From: Actinoplanes italicus
Lineage (GTDB): Bacteria > Actinomycetota > Actinomycetes > Mycobacteriales > Micromonosporaceae
NCBI RefSeq assembly: GCF_003001815.1
Contig: NZ_PVMZ01000025.1
Coordinates: 78,465 to 142,464, forward strand
DNA: 64,000 bases
Direction: 5' to 3'
The position numbers were made by a program, and so were the translations under genes. Below are positions 50,112 through 58,079 of the stretch, in pieces. Below the pieces are notes generated by a model. It worked only from the letters and a program-made list of their open reading frames with translations, ran no database searches and was not told where the DNA came from. Position 1 is the first letter of the stretch. Each line of letters starts with the position of its first letter.

Positions 50112-51047
50112 CTACGGCGCGGCCGACGGCACGATCGAGGTGGCGCCCGTGGCCAGGCCGTACTGGCCGACCTTGTTCTGCACCAGTCGCTCCACCGTGA
50201 CCAGGGAGGTCGCGACCTGACCCTGCACGGTGCTCACGTTGTCCACCGTGGAGATCTCGGTCACCAGCGCCGGGTCGTTACGGACGCCGGCGACCAGATT
50301 TCCCTCGCCCGCGTCGTCACCGGCCACCACCAGCGGCTGACCCTGACCGAACTGGGTGGCCATCATGACCGCGTACTTCGTCTTCTTGCCGGCTTCCTTG
50401 TCGGTCGGCGGCACCCCGGCCACCAGCACGATCGCCTCGGCGCCGCCGGTCGCGCCCTCCTCGGCGGTGACATAGCCGGGCTGCGCGAACGCGGCCAGCA
50501 CGGCGGTCACGTCCTCGGCCGTCGGCGGCGTCGGGCTCGTACCGCGATACAGGGTCCGGGCGAGCAGCGCGCTGGCCGTCTCGACACCGTCGCTGTTGAG
50601 CGGCAGCCCGGCCAGCGGGATGCTCGGCTGGGACAGCTCGTCGACCAGGAACAGCAGCTCGTTGACCGTGTTCGGGTCGAAGAACTTCTCCTCCACCCGC
50701 ACGCGGGCGGTGATCGTGGCCCCGGCCACGGTCAGCATCTTGACCACGCCCTCGGTGGGTTCCTCGGTGCCGGGCAAGGCGACCACGGCGACCTTGCGAC
50801 CGGCCAGCTTGCCGCCGAGCAGCATCGGCGCGATCTGGGTGGCGAACTCCTGGTTCCGGTTCACCTCGTCGTTGAGCTTGTTGACCTGCTCCCGGCGGAC
50901 GTTGTTGTCCTTGTTCAGCGCGGCCAGGTTGTTACGCAGGTTCTCGGAGACCGGGCCGTTGAGCGCCGCGGTACCGACCACCAGGCCGATCGCCAACGCC
51001 AGAAAGACCGCGGTCAGCGACACCACGTGGTACCGGAAGTTGATCAC
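50112..51047 (-). CDS. steB: MctB/SteB family membrane-anchored protein
   Basis: A 311-residue protein with one N-terminal membrane anchor (FRYHVVSLTAVFLALAIGLVVG), a coiled-coil stretch (ENLRNNLAALNKDNNVRREQVNKLNDEV) and an external domain. This is the MctB family: in M. tuberculosis Rv1698 is linked to copper transport or outer-membrane channel function, while the Corynebacterium homologue SteB acts in septation with SteA. The gene for SteA lies 24 bases upstream, supporting the septation pairing. GTG start. Function inferred from family. Confidence 0.88.
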   Translation of the reverse strand: MINFRYHVVSLTAVFLALAIGLVVGTAALNGPVSENLRNNLAALNKDNNVRREQVNKLNDEVNRNQEFATQIAPMLLGGKLAGRKVAVVALPGTEEPTEGVVKMLTVAGATITARVRVEEKFFDPNTVNELLFLVDELSQPSIPLAGLPLNSDGVETASALLARTLYRGTSPTPPTAEDVTAVLAAFAQPGYVTAEEGATGGAEAIVLVAGVPPTDKEAGKKTKYAVMMATQFGQGQPLVVAGDDAGEGNLVAGVRNDPALVTEISTVDNVSTVQGQVATSLVTVERLVQNKVGQYGLATGATSIVPSAAP

Positions 51048-51071
51048 AATGCCCTCAGCACAACGATGACC

Positions 51072-52256
51072 TCAGAAAAGATTGCCGAGCTGGAAGAGCA
51101 GATTGTCCCACCACTCGGACACGACGGTGAGATAGGCCTTCCCCACCGTGGACACCGCCACCGCCGAGGCCATCGCGGCCACCGCGGACAGCACCAGCAG
51201 CAGCACCGCCGACCCGGAGATGCTCTGCCGGTAGAGCCGGCTCACACCTTTCGCGTCGACCAGTTTGCCGCCCACCTTGAGGCGGGTCAGGAACGTCGAG
51301 GCCATGCCGCCACGGCCCTTGTCGAGGAACTCGACCAGGTTGGCGTGCGTGCCGACGGCCACGATCAGGGACGCGCCCTTCTCGTCGGCGAGCAGCATCG
51401 CCAGGTCCTCGCTGGTAGCCGCGGCCGGGAAGGTCAGCGCGTCGACACCCAGATTCTCCACCCGTTTGAGGCCGGGCGCGCGCCCGTCCGGGTAGGCGTG
51501 CACGACGATCTCGGCGCCGCAGCGCAGCACGTCGTCGGTGACCGAGTCCATGTCACCGATGATCATGTCGGGGGTGTAGCCGTTCTCCACCAGCGCGTCC
51601 GCGCCGCCGTCCACACCGATCAGGACCGGCTTGTACTCCCGGATGTACGGCCGGAGGACCTCCAGGTCCTCCTTGTAGTCATACCCGCGCACCACGATCA
51701 GCACGTGCCGCCCGCCGATCCGGGTCTGCACGTCGGGCACCCCGACACCGTCGAGAAGCAGGTCGCGTTCCTGCTTCAGATAGTCCATGGTGTTCGCCGC
51801 GAACGCCTCGAGCTGCACCGACAGGCCCTCGCGGGCGTCGGCCATCGACTTGGCGACGCTCTCCGCGTCCTGCCGGGTGCCGGACGCGACCGGCTCACCG
51901 TCGAGCAGCACCGTCGCGCCGTCGATACCGACCGTCTGGCCCTCGCGCAGGGCGGTGAAGACGTCCTCACCGAGATCGTCGACCAGGATCACACCGCCCT
52001 GGATCAGCACCTCGGGGCCGAGGTTGGGGTAGCGCCCGGAGATCGACGGCTTCGCGTTGAGCACCGCCATGACCCCGGAGGCGACCAGCGAGTCGGCCGC
52101 CACCCGGTCCAGGTCGACGTGATCGATCACGGCGATCTCACCGGGCCGCAGCCGGCCGGTCAGGCGCTTGGTCCGCCGGTCCAGCCGGGCCACGCCGGAG
52201 ACCGGACCAGGGTCGACGCTCCTGGTCCGGCGGAGGGTGGGAATGGGAAGTCGCAT
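51072..52256 (-). CDS. steA: SteA, septation protein with thiamine-pyrophosphokinase-like fold
   Basis: A 394-residue protein. The central part (PVLIGVDGGADALVENGYTPDMIIGDMDSV) has the thiamine-pyrophosphokinase-like fold, and a single membrane helix (AVLLLVLSAVAAMASAVAV) near the C-terminus anchors it, followed by a short external tail. SteA and SteB are paired septation proteins in Corynebacterium, and both genes are adjacent here and in M. tuberculosis (Rv1697-Rv1698). ATG 52256 or an ATG three codons upstream (52265) are both possible; neither has a strong ribosome site. RecN ends 61 bases upstream. Confidence 0.9.
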   Translation of the reverse strand: MRLPIPTLRRTRSVDPGPVSGVARLDRRTKRLTGRLRPGEIAVIDHVDLDRVAADSLVASGVMAVLNAKPSISGRYPNLGPEVLIQGGVILVDDLGEDVFTALREGQTVGIDGATVLLDGEPVASGTRQDAESVAKSMADAREGLSVQLEAFAANTMDYLKQERDLLLDGVGVPDVQTRIGGRHVLIVVRGYDYKEDLEVLRPYIREYKPVLIGVDGGADALVENGYTPDMIIGDMDSVTDDVLRCGAEIVVHAYPDGRAPGLKRVENLGVDALTFPAAATSEDLAMLLADEKGASLIVAVGTHANLVEFLDKGRGGMASTFLTRLKVGGKLVDAKGVSRLYRQSISGSAVLLLVLSAVAAMASAVAVSTVGKAYLTVVSEWWDNLLFQLGNLF

Positions 52257-52317
52257 CCCGGCCATCCTGACATGCCACCGCACCCGGGACCCCCGCGACA
52301 TGCGCCAGCTCACCTTC

Positions 52318-54075
52318 TTAGGCGCGTTTCTCCCGAGCGGCCACGGAGAGTAGCTCCTCGGCATGAGCAATGCCCAGGTCTGAATCGGGCAAACCAGCAA
52401 GCATCCTGGACAATTCCCGAGCTCGCTCGGTTTCTTCCACAATGCGCACACCACTCGTGGTGATCGCCCCACCGGTGTCTTTCGCGACCACCAGGTGACG
52501 ATCGGCGAATGCCGCGACCTGCGGCAGGTGCGTCACGACCAACACCTGGTGGGTACGCGCGAGGCGCGCCAGCCGCCGGCCGATCTCCACCGCCGCCGTG
52601 CCGCCCACACCCGAGTCGACCTCGTCGAACACCAGGGTCGGCGGCCCGCCCGCACCCGCGAACACGACCTCGATCGCCAGCATCACCCGGGACAGCTCAC
52701 CACCGGACGCACCCTTCTGCAGGGGCAACGCCGGCGCACCGGGATGCGCGTGCAGCCGCAGCTCCACCTCGTCCGCGCCGTCCGCCCCGGCGGCCAGGGT
52801 CTCGCCGTCGACCGTCACGGCCGGCTCGTCACGCACCGGAGCCCGGGTCAGCACCGCGACCTCGACCCGCGAGTGCGGCATCGCCAGCCCGGCCAGCTCC
52901 ACGCTGACCGCCTCGGAGAACCGCGAGGCCGCCTCCCGCCGGGCCGCCGTCAGCCGCCCGGCCAGCTCGCCGACCGTGGCCTCCAGCCGCTGCCGCTCCT
53001 TGTCGAGCTCGTCGAGCAGCTCGTCGGAGGAGTCCAGCAGACTCAGCTTGGTGCGCGCGTTCTCCGCCCACGCGATCACACCGTCGATGTCGTCGGCGTA
53101 TTTGCGGGTCAGCGCCCGCAGCGCGGCCCGCCGCTCATAGATCGCCTCCAGCCGGGCCGGGTCTGCGTCGAGCGTGCCCAGATAGGCCGACAGCTCCGAC
53201 GACACGTCACCGACCAGGGTCGCGGCCTCCTCGATGCGGGCCGCCAGGTCACCGAGCGACGAGTCGACCGCCGACTGACCCTCCAGCGTGCGCCGGGCCA
53301 GGCCCAGCAGCTGTGTCGCGTCGGGGGTCTCGTCGGCCGCCTCCACCCCGCCGGCCAGCGCCTGCGCCGCCAGGGTCGCCGCGACCCGCAGCCCCTCGGC
53401 GTGCTCCAGCCGCTGCACCTCGTTACGCAGATCCTCGTCCTCACCGGGCTGTGGGTCGACCCGGGTGATCTCGTCGAGGCCCAGCTTGAGCAGATCGGCC
53501 TCCTGCGAGCGCTGCCGCGCGTTGCGGCGCCGGTCTGCCAGGTCCTCGACCACGGCCCGCCACCGGCTGAACGCCTCCTTGTAGGAGTCGATCAGCTTCT
53601 CGTGCCCGGGGCCGGCGAACCGGTCGAGCGCGGACCGCTGCTCCGACGGGCGCAGCAGGCGCAGCTGGTCGGACTGGCCGTGCACGGCCAGCACCTGCTC
53701 GCCCAGCTCGCTCAGCGTCGACACCGGCATGCTCCGGCCGCCGACGTGCGCCCGGGAGCGGCCCTCGGCCGTCACCGTCCGGGTCAGCAGCACCGAGCCG
53801 TCGTCGTCGGGCTCGCCACCGGCGTCGGTGATCCGGGTCCGGACCGCGTCGCCCAGGGTGCCGCGCAGGTTGAGCCGGCCCTCGACCACCGCCCGGCCCG
53901 GGTCGGCGCGGACGCGGCCGGCGTCGGCCCGGCCGCCGAACAGCAGCCCCAGACCGGTCACCACCATCGTCTTACCCGCCCCGGTCTCGCCGGTGATCAC
54001 ATTCATGCCCGACGTGAGCCGCAGCGTCGTGTCGTCGATGACGCCGAGCCCGGTGATGCGCAGTTCCTCCAGCAC
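52318..54075 (-). CDS. recN: DNA repair ATPase RecN
   Basis: A 585-residue SMC-like protein of double-strand-break repair. Walker A is GETGAGKT (29-36). A long coiled-coil middle with a hinge follows, and the C-terminal half has the signature GASGGELSRVMLAIE, Walker B PTLVFDEVDSGVGG and the switch VVTHLPQVAAFAD. The GTG start follows the minus-strand hexamer TACTGT (54082-54087) after exactly 6 bases, without a ribosome site, so it is probably leaderless. No clear LexA box is visible upstream. Confidence 0.95.
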   Translation of the reverse strand: MLEELRITGLGVIDDTTLRLTSGMNVITGETGAGKTMVVTGLGLLFGGRADAGRVRADPGRAVVEGRLNLRGTLGDAVRTRITDAGGEPDDDGSVLLTRTVTAEGRSRAHVGGRSMPVSTLSELGEQVLAVHGQSDQLRLLRPSEQRSALDRFAGPGHEKLIDSYKEAFSRWRAVVEDLADRRRNARQRSQEADLLKLGLDEITRVDPQPGEDEDLRNEVQRLEHAEGLRVAATLAAQALAGGVEAADETPDATQLLGLARRTLEGQSAVDSSLGDLAARIEEAATLVGDVSSELSAYLGTLDADPARLEAIYERRAALRALTRKYADDIDGVIAWAENARTKLSLLDSSDELLDELDKERQRLEATVGELAGRLTAARREAASRFSEAVSVELAGLAMPHSRVEVAVLTRAPVRDEPAVTVDGETLAAGADGADEVELRLHAHPGAPALPLQKGASGGELSRVMLAIEVVFAGAGGPPTLVFDEVDSGVGGTAAVEIGRRLARLARTHQVLVVTHLPQVAAFADRHLVVAKDTGGAITTSGVRIVEETERARELSRMLAGLPDSDLGIAHAEELLSVAAREKRA

Positions 54076-54081
54076 AGCCAG

Positions 54082-54087
54082 ACAGTA
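54082..54087 (-). promoter_or_regulatory. -10 hexamer of recN
   Basis: TACTGT on the minus strand is followed by 6 bases and the GTG at 54075. The -35 is not obvious. Confidence 0.45.
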
Positions 54088-54126
54088 TCGGGACCCTCCG
54101 ACAATTGCCCAACGACGGGGGTCTGA

Positions 54127-55014
54127 TCAGCGTCGATTCCCCCGCCAGCCGACGACCGGCAGACCGAACTTCGCCACGAGCGTGTCGGTGAACGGACGCG
54201 GCGCGAGCCGGACCAGCCGAACAGGCAGCTGACCCCTTTCGACCGTCACCTGCGAACCGGGCGGCAGGTCCCAGGTCCGCCGTCCGTCGCAGCACAACAC
54301 CGCAAAAGACGTGTACGGGTCGACCGTCAGCACGAAAGTCGACGTCGGAGCGGTCACCAGCGGCTTGGAGAACAGCGCGTGCGCACTGATCGGCACCAGC
54401 AGCAGCGCCTCCACCTCAGGCCAGACGACCGGGCCACCGGCCGAGAACGCGTACGCCGTCGACCCCGTCGGTGTGGCGCACACCACACCGTCACAGCCGT
54501 ACCGCGACAGCGGCCGGCCGTCCACGTCCACCATCAGCTCGAGCATCTGGGCCCGCTGGCCCTTCTCCACGGTCACCTCGTTGAGCGCCCACGACTCGGC
54601 GATCAGGCGGCCGTCGTACTCGGCCCGCACATCGAGCGTCAGCCGCTCGTCCACGGTGTAGTTGCCGGCCACCACCTCGGCGACCGCATGGTCGATGTGA
54701 TCGATCTCGGTCTCGGCGAGGAAGCCGACCTTGCCCAGGTTGATCCCGAGCAGCGGAGCCTTCGCCGGACGGGCCAGATCGGCGGCACGCAGGATGGTGC
54801 CGTCACCGCCGAGCGCCAGCACGATCTCCACACCGTCGGCCACGTCCGGGCCGAACACCGGCTCCACTCCGGGCGGAAGCTCCAGATCGTCGACCTCCTC
54901 GGCGATCACCCGCACCTCGAAGCCGGCGGCGATCAGGTCCAGCGCCACCGCGCGGGCGTGCTGCGTACTCTGCCGGCGCCCGGTGTGCGTCACCAGCAGG
55001 GCCGAGCGCGTCAT
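54127..55014 (-). CDS. nadK: NAD kinase
   Basis: A 295-residue NAD kinase making NADP. The GGDGT motif with the catalytic Asp71 is at 69-73, followed by the substrate loop GINLGKVGFLAE and the NE/D motif SWALNEVTVEKG, plus CDGVVCATPTGSTAYAFSAGGP. All are canonical. It overlaps the tlyA stop by ATGA. The tlyA-nadK-recN order is a widely kept actinobacterial cluster. Confidence 0.96.
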   Translation of the reverse strand: MTRSALLVTHTGRRQSTQHARAVALDLIAAGFEVRVIAEEVDDLELPPGVEPVFGPDVADGVEIVLALGGDGTILRAADLARPAKAPLLGINLGKVGFLAETEIDHIDHAVAEVVAGNYTVDERLTLDVRAEYDGRLIAESWALNEVTVEKGQRAQMLELMVDVDGRPLSRYGCDGVVCATPTGSTAYAFSAGGPVVWPEVEALLLVPISAHALFSKPLVTAPTSTFVLTVDPYTSFAVLCCDGRRTWDLPPGSQVTVERGQLPVRLVRLAPRPFTDTLVAKFGLPVVGWRGNRR

Positions 55015-55841
55015 TTCTCCTCCACAGGGTCAGCAGCATGCGGACCGGCCTCGACCACCGTCTCGATCCGGGCTCGATCAGCCGGCGGGGCGTCCCGCCG
55101 GAACCACACGAAGAACTCCACGTTCCCACTCGGCCCGGGCAGCGGGCTGGCCGTCACGTCCGCCACCCCCAGGTCCAGCCCGGCGGCGGCCACCGCCACG
55201 TCCAGAACGGCCTCGGCGCGCAGCCGCCAGTCACGCACCACACCACCCGAGCCGACCCGCTCCTTGCCGACCTCGAACTGCGGCTTGACCATCAGCGCCA
55301 GGTCACCGTCCGGCCCGGTGCACGCGGCCAGCGCGGGCAGCACGAGCCGCAGCGAGATGAACGACAGATCCGCAACGGTCAGATCGACCAGCCCGCCGAT
55401 CGACTCGGCAGTGATGGAACGGACGTTGGTGCGCTCCTGCACCACGACCCGCTCGTCGGTGCGGATCGGCCAGGCCAGCTGGCCGTACCCGACGTCCACC
55501 GCCACCACCTGCCGGGCCCCGGCGCGCAGCAGCACATCGGTGAACCCGCCGGTCGAGGCGCCCGCGTCCAGGCAGCGACGCCCGGCCACGGTCAGCCCTC
55601 CCGCCCCGAACGCCGCCAGAGCGCCGGCCAGCTTGTGGCCACCCCGCGACACGTACTCGTCCTTCGGGTCCTCGCCGGTCACCACGATCGGGTCGGCCGG
55701 GTCGATCATCGCGGCGACCTTCTGCGCCACGGTGCCACGGACCTGCACGCGACCGGCCGCCACGAGCTCGGCGGCCTGCGGCCGGGAGCGGGCGAGCTTG
55801 CGACGGACGAGCTCGGCGTCGAGACGCGCACGACGGGCCAT
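55011..55841 (-). CDS. tlyA: TlyA-type rRNA 2'-O-methyltransferase
   Basis: A 276-residue protein with an N-terminal S4 domain (LDAELVRRKLARSRPQAAELVAAGRVQVRG) and a C-terminal FtsJ-like methyltransferase. The SAM motif is CLDAGASTGGFTDVLLRAGA, then VAVDVGYGQL and LTVADLSFISL. In mycobacteria TlyA methylates the ribose of C1409 in 16S and C1920 in 23S rRNA, and its loss gives capreomycin resistance. ATG 55841 follows an AAAGGA ribosome site. The upstream gap is short and A/T-rich. Confidence 0.94.
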   Translation of the reverse strand: MARRARLDAELVRRKLARSRPQAAELVAAGRVQVRGTVAQKVAAMIDPADPIVVTGEDPKDEYVSRGGHKLAGALAAFGAGGLTVAGRRCLDAGASTGGFTDVLLRAGARQVVAVDVGYGQLAWPIRTDERVVVQERTNVRSITAESIGGLVDLTVADLSFISLRLVLPALAACTGPDGDLALMVKPQFEVGKERVGSGGVVRDWRLRAEAVLDVAVAAAGLDLGVADVTASPLPGPSGNVEFFVWFRRDAPPADRARIETVVEAGPHAADPVEEK

Positions 55842-55946
55842 CAAATTCCTTTTATTCGGTACGGGTGGACGAGCGGCCGGTCCACGGCGGCGGGAGCCGG
55901 TGTGAACCGGTTTCCCGCCGCCGTTTCCCGTGACCACGGACAAGCG

Positions 55947-56219
55947 TCAACGATCGATGCTGGCCAGAGTCTCCTGGAGCACCTGGTGCGCGGCCTCGTA
56001 CTCCGCGATCTGTTCCGCCGGAGCCAGCCGAGCGGCGTTGGCGAGCGACCGTAGCACCGCGTCCACGGCCGGATGCCCGGTGTCCTCCCCGCTGTGATGG
56101 GAGACCGGCGGCACGACCTGCGGACCGCCGCCCACCGGCAGACCGGGCCGTGGGCCCGGCTGCATGCCGGGCTGTGGGCCGGGCCGCGGTCCGGGCTGCG
56201 GAGACCAGGAATGTGTCAC
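55947..56219 (-). CDS. Small Pro/Gly-rich conserved protein
   Basis: A 90-residue protein. The first 45 residues are Pro/Gly/Gln repeats (PGPRPGPQPG), the last 45 form a predicted helix pair (HPAVDAVLRSLANAARLAPAEQIAEYEAAHQVLQETLASIDR). It has no recognisable catalytic motif. It lies upstream of tlyA and 4 bases after the stop of the large Ala/Lys-rich gene, so it is in the same transcript. A small protein is found at the corresponding place in M. tuberculosis (Rv1693). Function unknown. Confidence 0.65.
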   Translation of the reverse strand: MTHSWSPQPGPRPGPQPGMQPGPRPGLPVGGGPQVVPPVSHHSGEDTGHPAVDAVLRSLANAARLAPAEQIAEYEAAHQVLQETLASIDR

Positions 56220-56223
56220 TGCC

Positions 56224-57537
56224 TCACGCCTCCGAACTCTCGGAACGGCTGACCGCCTCCGACGCGGGCTTCGGCTGTGCCGGCACCTGCGCGGCCTTCT
56301 TGGCCGGGGTGGCCCGCCGAGCGGCCTGTCTGGCCGGTGCCTGCTTGGTGGCGGCCTGCTTGGTAGGGGCCTGCTTGGTGGGGGCCTGCTTGGCAGCCGT
56401 GGCGGGGGCCTGCTTGGTGGGGGCCTGCTTGGCGGCCGTGGCGGGGGCCTGCTTCGCCGCCGCCTTCCTCGCCGGTGCCCTCCGCGGCGCCGCCGGACCG
56501 GCCGGCTCGGTCGCGACCTTCCCAGCCGTGTCCGGCACCGGGGCGCCGTCCTGCTCCGGCTTCACAGCGGGCTCCGCCGTGGGCTCGACGAACACCGGCG
56601 CGACCACAGCCTTACGCGGCGCACGCCTGGCGGGCGGCTTCTCGGCCGAAGCGGACGTGACCGGCGTGGCGGGCAGCCCCTTGGCCGGCGCAGCCTCAGT
56701 GGTTGCCGCCGGGCCCGCCTTCGTCGGAGCAGCCTTCGCCGGAGCAGCCTTCGCCGCAGCGGTCTTGGCGGGCGCCTTCTTAGCGGGCGCCGCCTTCACC
56801 CCGCCGGACTTCACCCCGTCGGCCTTCGCCGCGGTCGCGGTCTTCGCCGGCGCTGTGGGCGCTGTGGGCTCGGTGGGCTCGGTGGGCGCCACGGCTCCCA
56901 CCGAAGGCTTCTTCGCCGGCGCGGCCTTGGCCACTTTCACCGGCGACGCCTTGACAGGGGCGTGCTTGGCCGGGGCCCGCTTGGCCGGAGCGCGTTTCAC
57001 CGGCACGGACTCGGCCACCGGAGCGGCCACCGGCCCAGCCACCGCGTTCGCCGGGCCGGGGGCCGGTTCGGTACCGGCGGCCGGCATCGCGTTCGGCTTC
57101 GCCTTGAGCGCCTTCTTGGCGACCGTCTTCCTGGCCGGTGCCGGCTGTGGCACGGGCGCCGGCTGTGGCACGGGCGCCGGCTGTGGCACGGGCGCCGGCT
57201 TCTCCAGCCGGGTACCCTCGGCCGCGCTGACCCGCGTCTGCGCGTCGCGCAGCTGCCGTTCCAGGTCACGTACCTTGGTCGTGAGGTCGGACACCTCCTC
57301 GGCGGTGGCCAGTCCCACCCGTCCGAGCGCCCGGTCCACCTCGTACCTGACGATGTTGGTCAGCGCCTCACGATTCGCGATGCCCGCCGACAGCAGGTCC
57401 TCCACCAGGCCCTGCACCTGTGCCGCCGTGGCCCCGCCCCGGTCGAGCAGCTCCCCGGCGACCTGTTGCGCCTTCTTCCGGGGGGCCTCCGTCAAACCGA
57501 GTGCCAGGTCCAGATATGCCCGCCATGCGTCCGGCAT
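56224..57537 (-). CDS. Phasin-like helical protein with H1-like Ala/Lys/Pro tail
   Basis: A 437-residue protein in two parts. Residues 1-115 form a helical domain (DAWRAYLDLALGLTEAPRKKAQQVAGELL) ending in a coiled-coil (EEVSDLTTKVRDLERQLRDAQTRVSAAEG). This pattern resembles polyhydroxyalkanoate phasins or granule-associated proteins, but I cannot prove it. Residues 116-437 are Ala/Pro/Lys repeats of the type PAKKAPAK and KQAPATAAKQAPTKQ, resembling eukaryotic histone H1 tails and mycobacterial HupB/Lsr2-like tails. It may bind DNA or polyanions. A GAGAGGAGG ribosome site precedes the ATG. It is the first gene of the row to tlyA. Confidence 0.7.
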   Translation of the reverse strand: MPDAWRAYLDLALGLTEAPRKKAQQVAGELLDRGGATAAQVQGLVEDLLSAGIANREALTNIVRYEVDRALGRVGLATAEEVSDLTTKVRDLERQLRDAQTRVSAAEGTRLEKPAPVPQPAPVPQPAPVPQPAPARKTVAKKALKAKPNAMPAAGTEPAPGPANAVAGPVAAPVAESVPVKRAPAKRAPAKHAPVKASPVKVAKAAPAKKPSVGAVAPTEPTEPTAPTAPAKTATAAKADGVKSGGVKAAPAKKAPAKTAAAKAAPAKAAPTKAGPAATTEAAPAKGLPATPVTSASAEKPPARRAPRKAVVAPVFVEPTAEPAVKPEQDGAPVPDTAGKVATEPAGPAAPRRAPARKAAAKQAPATAAKQAPTKQAPATAAKQAPTKQAPTKQAATKQAPARQAARRATPAKKAAQVPAQPKPASEAVSRSESSEA

Positions 57538-57633
57538 GTCTCGCCTCCTCTCGCCGCGTCGGGTGCCACGCTACCGGGCACCTCCGGGAAACTCCTGAGG
57601 TACCGTGCTGGTGTCGTGAGGGAGGATGCGCTT

Positions 57634-57969
57634 ATGGCCACCGTGGACGACTGTCGCCAGGCGCTGTACGACCTAGCCGCCCGACTCGACATCAACGCCG
57701 AGGCGCAGGGGCGCCTCGATCTGGATCGCACCCTCGCCTGCCGGATCACCGATCTCGGCACCGCCTTCCACGCCCGGATCAAGGGCGGCCGGCTCGTTGA
57801 CATCACCGACGGCGACGACCCGAAGGCGAAGATCGCGCTGATCACCGGGAGCGACGACCTGCTCTCGCTGGTGGCCGGCAAGCTCGACGTGACCCGAGCG
57901 ATCGCCTCCCGGCAGATCAGCATCAAGGCGAACCCGTTCGACCTGCTCAAGCTCCGCAAACTCCTCTGA
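57634..57969 (+). CDS. SCP2-type sterol-carrier domain protein
   Basis: A 111-residue single-domain protein with an SCP2 lipid-carrier fold (CRITDLGTAFHARIKGGRLVDI, then ALITGSDDLLSLVAGKLDVTRAIASRQISIKANPFDLLKLRKLL). Such small proteins bind fatty acids or hydrophobic ligands in the cytoplasm. ATG 57634 has GGAGG about 9 bases upstream; a GTG at 57616 is an alternative. It is divergent from the phasin-like gene, which would be consistent with a lipid-storage link, though this is speculation. It ends at a strong two-way hairpin. Confidence 0.85.
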   Translation: MATVDDCRQALYDLAARLDINAEAQGRLDLDRTLACRITDLGTAFHARIKGGRLVDITDGDDPKAKIALITGSDDLLSLVAGKLDVTRAIASRQISIKANPFDLLKLRKLL

Positions 57970-57981
57970 GACCGACCCGCA

Positions 57982-58013
57982 CCGGCTGTGCCCGGAGATA
58001 CGGGCACAGCCGG
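57982..58013. terminator. Two-way terminator hairpin
   Basis: A perfect 13-base GC-rich stem (57982-57994 with 58001-58013) and a 6-base GAGATA loop sit between the convergent ends of the SCP2 and chemoreceptor genes. Confidence 0.82.
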
Positions 58014-58079
58014 CGGTCAGTTCAAAGGATCAACACCATCGATCACGGACGGTACGGCTTCCCGCCGCGGCCCACCAAG

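Noticed and set aside
56164..57600. Plus-strand frame rich in Ala/Gly/Phe opposite the phasin-like gene
   Set aside because: It is the complement of the PAKKA repeats. Only the part after ATG 57634 (SCP2) has a ribosome site and a known fold.
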